The position numbers were made by a program, and so were the translations under genes. Source: Lepus europaeus (Eukaryota; Chordata; Mammalia; Lagomorpha; Leporidae). From it: 64,000 nucleotides of DNA. Each line of letters starts with the position of its first letter. The first letter of the stretch is position 1. Under the pieces are notes generated by a model. That model did no database searches and was not told the DNA's origin. It saw only the letters and a program-made list of their open reading frames with translations. This document shows positions 32,046 to 42,600 of the stretch, piece after piece. Location of the stretch: NCBI RefSeq assembly GCF_033115175.1, contig NC_084831.1:45416002-45480001 (forward strand), in the 5' to 3' direction.

Positions 32046-32915
32046 AAAGTGGGACACAGGACCGCCGGAGAGTTGGCCCTTCCCTAAAGAGGGAGGCCTT
32101 CCCCTCGGGTTCCCTCGCTGCAGACTCTGGCGGGACAGCAGTGTTCTGTAGATCTCCCCATCTGCTGGCTTCGCTCAATGCATCACTTAAACCTGTGCCT
32201 CAGCAAGGGTGCCCTACGGATGAGAAACAAAGTGACTGGGAGTTTTCCTTTAAAGGCAATCCCAACCCATTTCCCACATTCTTACACGCAAAAAAGGGAG
32301 GTGAGGACTGGCTGGCAATGACTGCTTAGTTAATTCTTCCTTTCTTCCCCATCCACATGTGTTCACAACTTTCTGAACTTCTACTTTCCAGAGCTGGACA
32401 TTCTAAAAACCAAAACCTATATATTTGTAACCAGTCTTAGTTGATTAGTTGTTAGTTCTATTTTCTCCTGCTTCCGAGAAAACTGCAGCCCAGACTTTGG
32501 GGTGAGTGTGTGACTCTTCCTTTAGCCAAGCAACATGGCTGCAATGGTCAGCGATGCTCTGGCATCAGGAAATCACAGGTTTGCAATGTTTTTGACCATT
32601 TCACAGCATAATGACACTGAATCGCAGCAAGATTCTGGTGTTGTATGGCATGATTTTTATGTTTAAATCTGCACAGGTAAAGGAGTGGTAGTAACAGTTT
32701 TTGCCAAGTGAAATCTATATGTAATTCTAGATCAAAGAAGTCTCTTACCATCAGAATGAAGACTTTTCTCTGAAAATATCTTTACCTTGCATCTGATGCT
32801 ATCTAACAGAGGAAAAACAGTTCTTTGGAAAGATTCATCCAACACAAACTTACAGCTTGTGCAAAATAACATAGTGTGTACTGTCAAGAGGCTCATTTTT
32901 GCTTTAGCATGTACC
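32046..32915. other. TMEM59 3' flank
   Basis: Unique AT-rich sequence with no other gene. TMEM59 transcription should end within or just above it. Confidence 0.5.
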
Positions 32916-32921
32916 CCTGTG

Positions 32922-32927
32922 TTTATT
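32922..32927 (-). terminator. Candidate TMEM59 distal poly(A) signal
   Basis: AATAAA on the minus strand, about 590 nt past the stop codon, which would give a 3' UTR of the expected order. Choosing between it and the proximal signal needs transcript data. Confidence 0.45.
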
Positions 32928-33400
32928 GTACTAAACAGCAATAAACACAGACCATTTTAAATGCTTTCCGAGTTGGGTAAGGGCAGGAAGAAAGACCAGA
33001 AAAATCAGATACTCAAATTTCAGCACATAATTATTCAAATAAAATTTTAATGATTTCAGTTCAATACAACTGAAAATGTAGTGTCATTAAAGGGCATTTC
33101 CTGCTAAATTTAAAGTTACGGCTCATGGGCCATTTCTGAGCAGAAGCACTATATCCTACTAAGTATTCAGCTTATGGAGTAAGGTAAAATTGACAGTATC
33201 ATGGTAGGAGGTAGGGAAGAACAATGATCAGCTCATAGAATTTGACTAAGAAAGGGAAAAATACCAATGCCAATAACAATTAAAGTAGCTACAGATATTA
33301 GTAAAATAAAAATATAATCCCAAACATCCATTTTTTAAATTACTAGGAAAAAAATACAGGTAAAGTTACAGCAAATACAGTCTTCATGGATTTGGGTAAC

Positions 33401-33406
33401 TTTATT
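33401..33406 (-). terminator. Candidate TMEM59 proximal poly(A) signal
   Basis: AATAAA on the minus strand, 110 nt after the TMEM59 stop codon. It would give a very short 3' UTR. Confidence 0.4.
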
Positions 33407-33515
33407 TGCATTGTATATTGATTTCTTAAGGCCTATATCCAATGGAACCATTTTAAAAAGCTCTATGAGGAATGGAAACTTAGATGTCTATCACGCTGTT
33501 CTTAAAAAAAGCAGC

Positions 33516-33671
33516 TTAGATTTCTGAATGAGCAAGATTCACTTTTGTAGGCAGAGGCCCTGCTTCTTCATGATCTTCAGTTTTAGATTTAATAAGCACA
33601 AGAGAAGAGGCTGGGTATCGGTTTAGCTTTTGTTCATTCACAAACTCCAAGTCACCATAAATACTCAGCTT
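33516..33671 (-). CDS. TMEM59: TMEM59 exon 8, cytosolic tail and stop
   Basis: The acceptor is TTTGCAG. It encodes residues 273-323, starting KLSIYGDLEFVNEQK and ending KVNLAHSEI plus TAA at 33518-33516. It carries the second half of the ATG16L1-binding motif. Compared with human, a few conservative changes are seen (for example SSLVLIKSK). Confidence 0.97.
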   Translation of the reverse strand, partial: KLSIYGDLEFVNEQKLNRYPASSLVLIKSKTEDHEEAGPLPTKVNLAHSEI

Positions 33672-36600
33672 CTGCAAATGAAAAACAAATGTGGATAATT
33701 AGGAATCTTTTCAAGTAAGTCTTCAAAAATTTTTTTTTCTTTTTTCTATGTGGGATGGTTAATCTCGAGTCTGCAGGGAGCAAGGTGACCCAGGAATGCT
33801 CCCAAGTTCATATGCATTGATTCTCGGTGTCTGCTGAGTATCTTAAGTGAGCAAGTCCTTTAAGATCTTAGCTTTCCTACTAATAGTAAAAGGATTTAGT
33901 ATCAATCAAACGAAAAAAATTAAGATACTATTCCAGCAAAATCTTTGAAAGAAAACAACACAGAATACAAGAAACAGCAACAGTTGAGATGATTTAGATA
34001 AATTTTTTTTTTTTTTAAACAGGCAGAGTGGATAGTGAGAGAAGAGACAGAGAGAAAGGTCTTCCTTTTTGCCGTTGGTTCACCCTCCAATGACCGCTGC
34101 GGCTGGCGCACCACGCTGATCCAAAGCCAGGAGCCAGGTGCTTCTCCTGGTCTCCCATGGGGTGCAGGGCCCAAGCACTTGGGCCATCCTCCACTGCACT
34201 CCCTGGCCACAGCAGAGAGCTAGGCAGGAAGAGGGGCAACCAGGATAGAATCCGGTGCCCCAACCGGGACTAGAACCCGGTGTGCCGGCGCCGCAAGGTG
34301 GAGGATTAGCCTGTTAAGCCACGGCACCGGCCTAGAGATGATTTAGAAAATGGGAAGAAAGGTACAACAAAACAAACAGATCCATTAAGTGGAGGTATTT
34401 GGAACATTCTCCTGGGAAAACTTTAAAGAATTCAGGTATACAACGGCAAAAAGGAAGACCTTTCTCTCTGTCTCTCTCTCACTGTCCACTCTGCCTGTAA
34501 AAAAAAGAAAAAAAAAAAAAAAAAAAGAAAAAAAAAGAATTCAGGTATATATGTATTTACAAAATGTACCTGAAAGGCAGAGTTATAGACAGACAGAGGC
34601 AGAGAGAGGCTGTCCAACTGCTGGTTCACTCCCCAAACGGCTGCAATGGCTGGAGCTGGGTAGATATGAAGCCAGGAGCCTAGAGCTTCTTCCAGGTCTC
34701 ATGGGTGCAAGGGCCCAAGGACTTAGGCCATCTTCTACTGTTTTCTCAGGCCATAGCAGAGAGCCGGATTGGAAGTGGAGCAGCCAGGACTTGAACCAGC
34801 ACCCATATGGGATGCTGGCACTGCAGACAGCAGCTTTACCTGCTAGGCTACAGCACTGGCCCCCATATATATATATATATAAACATGCCTCTAATCATTA
34901 ATCATAGTATTTGGTCCTACTGTTAAGTATTCACATAGTCATAGTATGAAAACTACTGCCTGGCTGGCGCCGCTGCTCAATAGGCTAATCCTCCGCCTGT
35001 GGTGCCGGCACACTGGATTCTAGTGCTGGTTGGGGCGCCGGATTCTGTCCCGGTTGCCCCTCTTCCAGGCCAGCTCTCTGCTGTGGCCAGGGAAGGCAGT
35101 GGAGGATGGCCCAAGTGCTTGGGCCCTGCACCCGCATGGGAGACCAGGAGAAGCACCTGGCTCCTGGCTTAGGATCAGCACGACGGCCATTGGAGGGTGA
35201 ACCAAAGGCAAAGGAAGACCTTTCTCTCTGTCTCTCTCTCACTGTCCACTCTGCCTGTCAAAAAACAACAACAACAACAACAACAACAACTACTGCCTAA
35301 TACATTTTAATTTTCAAATTAACCTAAAAAGCATGGAAGTAAATATGCAGTATTTATTTATTTTATTGTTGAGAGTTATAATACCCAATGAAATTGGAAA
35401 GAAGTACAGGAAAAGGGGGGAAGAAAAGGTAGTAAGGATCACTTTACAAAGCAATCATGAAAAGTACACAAAATAACAGTATCTATTACAAAAATCAGAG
35501 AGTAAAGAGAGAAAGGTGAGGTAGAAGACAGCATAAGGGAACTATATTTCCCATCCCTCAGTAGGAAGATACACTGGATAATGTCTAAAGTTGATAAAAT
35601 AAAAAATGATAAAACTAAAAAATGACAACTGGTGAATTTTTAAAAGACTATTGATTGCAGTTTACCTAAAGTACTGAGGAAGAAAAAGACTTAATTTTAT
35701 GCCATATGTCTGCACTACTCCTAAAAGTTAAAAAATATAAATTTAGTAAGTAAATATGTGTGTGGGCTTTAGGCCTAGTTCTGCCACCAGCTAGGTTTTG
35801 AGCTTAGATAAGTTACTTACCTCTTTCTCTGAAACTCAGTTTGTTAACATTTCTTACTTTTTGGGGCTGGTGCTGTGGTGTAGCAGGTAAAGCTGCAGTT
35901 TGCAATGGTTCAAGTTCTGGCTGTTCTACTTCTGATCCAGCTCCCTGCTAATGTGCCTGGGAAAGCAGTGGAAGGTGGCCCAAGTAGTGGGGCCCCTGTA
36001 CCCACATAGGAGACCCGGAGGAAGCTCCTGGCTGCTGGCTTCAGATCAGACCAGATCCAGCCATTGCGGCCATTTGGGGAATGAACTAGTGGATGGAAGC
36101 TCTCTCTTTCTCTCCTCTCTCTGTAAACTCTGCCTTTCAAGTAAATAAATAAATCCTTTTTAAAAAAAAAAGTCTTATTTATTTTATTTACTTTAAAGGC
36201 AGAGAGAGAAAGATCTTCCATCCAAACTGGTTTACTCCCCAAAGACCCTCAAGAGCTGGGACCGGGTCAAGCTGAAGCCAGGAGCCAGGAATTCCATCTA
36301 GGTCTCCTATGTGGGTGGCAGGGACCCAAATACTTGAGTCATCATCTGCTGCCTCCCAGGGTGCAGTCAGCAGGAAGCTGGAATTGAGAGCAGGGCCTGG
36401 TATTGAACCCAGGAACTCCTGTACTAGATGTGAGCATCACAAATGCAGTCTTCCGCGTTACATCAAATGCTAGCCCCCAAAACTCAGTTTCTTAACAGAA
36501 TCTGGATTAAGTGGCAGCACTTACATTGTTTCCTGATTGTCTAACTCTGTTATGAGACTTAAAGCTTCTAAAGAGGAAGGTTCTTGGTCTTGTTCTTCAT

Positions 36601-39600
36601 TGTAGTGCCAATTCCTTGAAAAGGGCACTTATTATATTATCCATAACTGCGTGTGATTTACTAACATGAACGGTATTAGGCATAACTGTGTGTGATTTAC
36701 TAACATGTATGGTATCAGGAGTCCTCTTATATCCTTAACATACCAAATGCCATCCGGTGACTGTGGTCTTGCCAAATAACTCAGAATGCTGCTCTTCTCT
36801 TCCAGAAACAGCCAGAAGGGAGCACACAGGTAGTGAGGCGGCACGAAGTCGGCGCCCTGCCATTACCCTCTGTTGCTGCCTGACCTCTAGGAAGAGCAGC
36901 TAACACTGCTGAATGAGGTTCTCCTGCCAGGTCCTGCCTGACAGGACCACCACCAAACTGAATTACCTTAAACAGACACTTCGACAAGAGAAAGCTTCAT
37001 CCCATGAGGCTTCAAAAATAACAACATAAATGTGAAAAAAGAAATAAGAAAAAAGTGGAGAGAAGATAAAAAAATTTGTAAATCACTCAAATGTCACTAC
37101 TTTAAGATCAACCAAGGAAATGGAATTCCTGGCTACCTCCTTCTGGCCCTTACAATCAAATCATACATGATGAATATCTACTACTTGTCAAGCATATAAA
37201 AAAATTATTTCAGTGATTTCCTAAATAAGAAAAAAAATGAAGCAGCTCTTCAATTTCTAAGATCACATTTCTGACCTTTATCCCTACCATTTTTTTTTTT
37301 TTTGACAGGCAGAGTGGACAGTGAGAGAGAGAGAGAGACAGAGAGAAAGGTCTTCCTTTACCGTTGGTTCACCCTCCGATGGCTGCTGCAGCCGGCGTGC
37401 TGCAGCCAGCACACCACGCTGATCAGAAGCCAGGAGCCAGGTGCTTCTCCTGGTCTCCCATGGGGTGCAGGGCCCAAGCACTTGGGCCATCCTCCACTGC
37501 ACTCGCAGGCCACAGCAGAGAGCTGGCCTGGAAGAGGGGCAACCAGGACAGAATCCGGCGCCCCAACTAGGTCTAGAACCTGGGGTGCCGGTGCCACAGG
37601 CGGAGGATTAGCCTATTGAGCCGCAGCGCCGGCCTATCTCTATCATTTTAAGCTTTGTTTATGGTGATTTAAAAGGAAACTTGTGAGCCAAGGGCAGCAC
37701 AAACACGCCGGGATCATATTTCTACGTAACATAAAAAACCACAAATAACACTGCTCATGGATGAGCTATCCTATAGAAACTTAGATTTTTTTTTTAATTT
37801 ACTTGAAAGGCAGAGTTAGAGAGTTAGAGAGTTAGAGAGAGAGAGAACGAATCTTGCATCTGCTAGTTCACTCCCCAAATGGCAGCAATGGCCAAGGCTG
37901 GGCCAGGCTGAAGCCAGGAGCTCAAAGCTTCATTTGGGTTTCTCACATGGGTGGAAGGACCCAAGCACTTGGGCCATCTTCCACTGCTTTCCCAGGCACA
38001 TTAAGCAGGGAGCTGGATTGCAAGTGGAGCAGCTGTGTCTCAAAGCAGCACGAATATGGGATGCCAGCATCACAGGAGGAGGTTTAACCTGCTATGCCAC
38101 AGTGCTGTCCCCAGGGCTTATCAAACTTAAAATGGAGTCTTGTGTTACTATGGATGGAAAATAACTCATGTTCCAATAACAAAACCCATGAAAAAGCTTC
38201 ATGAAGGTTTTAAATAGGTGACTTCTGGAATAGGTACTCGGCACAGCAGTTAAAACATTTTTTGGGACACCCATATCCCATCTGTTTTTCTCTTTCAAGT
38301 AAAAAAACATTATTTTTTAAAAAGGTGACTTCTGGCCAAGAAAATCTGAGTAACTTTTCCTTAAAAAAAAAAAAAAAAAAAAAAAAATTTTTTTTTTCCA
38401 TCTACCTGAACGGCAGAGCAACAGAATAAGAGTGATCTTTCAACTGCTGGTTCGCTCCTCATATGACTGCAAAAGCTAGAACTGGCCCAGGCTAAAGCCA
38501 GGACGCAGAACTCCATTTGGGTTTCTCATGTGGGTGGCGGTTGCCCAAACATTTGAGCCATTATTTGCTGCCTTCCAGAATGCACATTAGCAGGAAGTTG
38601 GATCCGAAGTGAAGGTTTGGGGACACAAAACTAGCACTCCAATATGGGATGTAAGAGTACCAAGCAGAGGCTTACCTACTGTGTCACAATGCCTGCCCAT
38701 GAGGAAATTTTTCTTTCATTTCTCTATTCTCTTCAAGATAGGAAACTAAATCTATTATGAAGGAATCTGTAGGACGCACAATTTAATCTTTAGACCTTAT
38801 AAAAGAGATGGCTAACATTTTTCTGTAATAGCATAGCCAAAATAAGAACTTAAATAATAATCTCATAGCTAGATTCACTTCGCCATCAGCAAAGTATACA
38901 GTAAGTAGAAAAAACCTCCCTTTCAGACCAAAGGGAAAGAAAGTTTTAAAGTGAGAATATAATTTTCCTCATGGGCATTGTCTACCTTAGAAAAACTACT
39001 ACAGAACATGCCTGTGACTATAGACTTGTAGTTCAGGCCACCGAAGATTAGAGATGGGACACGGGCACTCCCTTGACTTGCATCCTCTGGTCTGCTTTAA
39101 CACAAACCAGGAGGAAAAGAAAGCTAGGCATCAGAAGCAATGGGTGGCAGGCCTATTAATGGCTGATCTATACAGTGATCTGCCCTCAAGGAGACCCAAC
39201 AGGCCAGTCCACTGCAGTGGCTTTCAATGTGGTAAGCCTGGGCTTCAGCAGAAGTCAGCTTGTGAAGAGCCCTGGCAGCTCTGCCAAGAGTTGGATCACT
39301 GGAAAAGGACCTGCCCTGGAGTCGAAGGATGCCCAGGTCAGAGCCACAGATCTTATTGGCTCTAAGCTGAAAAGCCCTTCACTCAGCCCAACTTCCAAAG
39401 TGACCACTGCAGCTGAGGGGATGGTCAAGTAGGGTCAGCAACATTAAAGGCAGAACTGTAAATTTCTTGTTAGAGTTGCCACCTGCCTTTACCTGGCCAG
39501 CTCTCCTCCCAGGCCAGCCAAGTAATGAAAGTCAACAGAGTGCCTTCCCCTAGGAGGTTCACACCTCCCTTAGGATATACCCCATGTGAAGAGATAGATA

Positions 39601-42600
39601 GGTCTGGGCCTCTGAATTTACAAGGCCTAAAGCCCAACAGATTATTATCAAGCCCCTTCTATCAGATTCTATTTGCCTCTCAATCAGAAAAATTACTTGT
39701 AGCTTAGACAGCACCTTTCTTAGCTCCTCTAATAAAGACTCTGTCCTTTGTTCTAGACCCTGTCTAGCGTACTTGGGCCTCATTCCTTTGTAATCATAAC
39801 CTCTACTCTACCTCCAATGGCTCTACTCCCAACCTGTGTGTACTGATGGTCCTCTTCCCCACTTAATGCTGTATAATTGTTCAAACCTGGTTAATGCCAC
39901 TCTTAGGATCATTGGTTACTATTCTCACTCTGTCTTTTATGACCTTGTCTAAATATGATCAGAGTCGGCAAACTTGGAAGGCTTCCATAGCCTTGGCAAC
40001 TCATGACGACAGCCTAGGGTGGTTACTGGCGCCATAAACTAGAGTGTCAATTTGTTGGGTCAACAACAGGAGCCACTGTGCACTTGCTCCTCATGTGGGA
40101 TCTCTGTCCTTAATGTGCTGTACATTTTGATTTGATGCTATAACTAGTACTCAAACAGTATGTTTCACTTTGTGTGTCTATGTGGGTGCAAACTGTTGAA
40201 ACCTTTATACTAAATTGATCTTCTGTATATAAAGAGAATTGAAAATGAATCTTGATGCAAATGGAAGGGGAGAGGGAGCGGGAGAGGGGAGGGTTGCGGG
40301 TGGGAGGGAAGTTATGGGAGGGGAAAGCCACTGTAATCCATAAGCTGTACACTGGAAATTTATATTCATTAAATAAAAGTTTAAAAAAAAATTTATTTAT
40401 TTGAAAGGCAGAGATACAGACAGAGGAGAGAGAGAAAGGGAGAGACCTTCCATCCAGTGGCTCATTCCCCAGTGGCTGCAATGGCAGAAATCAGGAGCCA
40501 AGAACTCCACCTAGATCTCCCATGTGGGTGGCAGGGCCCAAGCATTGGGGCCTTCCACTGTTTTCCCAGGCACATTAGCTGAGAGCTGGATCAGAAGTGG
40601 AGCAGGGGCAGGCACTGTGGCTCAGCAAATTAAGCTATGGTGCCGGCATCCCATGTGGGAATTGGTTCGAGTCTCAGCTACTCCACTTCCAATCCAGCTT
40701 CCTGCTGGCGTGCCTGGAAAAGCAGTGGAGGATGGCCCAGGGACCTGGGCCCCTGCACCCACGTGGGAGACCTGGAGGCAGCTCCTGGCTTCAGCCTGGC
40801 ACAGCCCTGGCTGTTGTAGCCATTTGGAGAATAAACTAGTGGATTTAAGATCTCTCTCTCTCTCTGTGACTCTTCTATTTCTGCAACTCTACCTTTCAAA
40901 TAAAGAAATCTTAAAAAAAAAAAAAAAAAAGAGAAAAACAAGGGGAGCAGCTGGGACTCCAACCAGCACTCATATGGGATGCCAGCATTTCAGGCATCGG
41001 CTTAACTGGCTATACCACAATGCTGGCCCCATGAGTAACTTTCCTAGCACAAAATTCTAATTTCTGGGGCCGGTGCTGTGGCACAGCAGTTTGTTTTGTT
41101 TTGTTTTTTGACAGGCAGAGTGGACAGTGAGAGAGAGACAGAGAGAAAGGTCTTCCTTTGCCGTTGGTTCACCCTCCAATGGCTGCTGCGGCCGGCACAC
41201 CGCGCTGATCCGAAGGCAGGAGCCAGGTGCTTCTCCTGGTCTCCTATGGGGTACAGGGCCCAAGCACTTGAGCCATCCTCCACTGCCTTCCCTGGCCACA
41301 GCAGAGAGCTGGCCTGGAAGAGGGGCAACCGGGACAGAATCCGGCGCCCCGACAGGGACTAGAACCCGGTGCGCCGGTGCTGTAAGGCAGAGGATTAGCC
41401 TATTGAGCCGTGGCGCCGGCCGGCACAGCAGCTTAATGTCCTGGACTGAAGTGTCGGCATCCCATATGGGCGCCGGTTTGAGACCCGGCTGTTCCACTTC
41501 CAATCCAGCTGTCTGCTATGGCTTGGGAAGGCAGCAGAGGATGGCCCCAGTCCTTGGGCCCCTGTACCCGCGGGGACTCTGAGGGGGCTCGGGGCTCCAG
41601 GTTCCTGGCTTCAGATCAGCATAGCTCCTGCCATTGTAGCCAACTAGGGAGTGAACCAGCGGATGGTAGACCTCTCTCTCTGCCTCTCCTTTCTCTGTGT
41701 AACTCTGACTTTCAAATAAATAAATAAATCTTTTTTTAAAAAAAATTTTAACTTCTTTGTACAGTGAACAAAGGAGAAAATACCAAAAAAGACTGAAATA
41801 TTTATACTATAATAATCTAAAAAGGGAAATAAGATATTAATATGTACTATAAGTTGCTTATCCTGAAAAGAAATCCACTAAAATGGAAACACTAAGTAAA
41901 GCTCTAGATGGCTGACTGAATAATACTTTTTCCACCTTTTTATATGGACCTTGTAAATTTCTATATTAAATATATAATATTTTGGGGACCAGTGTTGTGG
42001 CCTAGTAGATAAAGCCACTGCCTGCAGCACTGGCATCCCATATGGGTGCTAGTTCACATCCTGGCTGCTCCACTTCTGATCCAGCTCCGTGCTAATGGAA
42101 TGAAGTGGAAGATGGCCCAAGTACTTGTGCTGCTGCCACCCACATGGGAGACCAAGAAGCTGCTCCTGGCTTTGGCTTGGCCCAGCACTGGCCATTGCAG
42201 TCATCTGGGGAGTGAAGCAGTGGATGGAAAGATGTCTCTGTCTTTACCTCTCTCACTGTAACTCTTCAAATAAATAAATATAATAATGTTTTTATTATAC
42301 AAAGTATACTTAAAATACAAAGTCTAAAAGTAGTACATCTAACTGACTGTTTTCCACAGCTATCTGGAAAATGCATCCCCAGGGGCTGGCACTGTGGTGC
42401 AGTGGGTAAAGCCACTGCCTATGTCACCATCATCCCATACGGGCACTGGTTCAAGTCTTGGCTGCTCCACTTCCAATCCAACTTACTGCTAATGTACCTG
42501 GAAAAGCAGCAGAAGATGGTCCAAGTGCTTGGACCCCTGTACCCACATGACACCCAGAAGAAGCTTCTGGCTCCTGGCTTTGGGATCTACTCAGCTCCAC

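Noticed and set aside
36642-36719. Possible CRISPR-like repeat
   Set aside because: Only two adjacent copies without spacers, in a mammalian intron.
39054-39432. Reading the gag-like frames as a host domesticated gene
   Set aside because: The similarity is short, the element is clearly broken, and it is followed by an L1-like tail. It is better treated as a fossil repeat.
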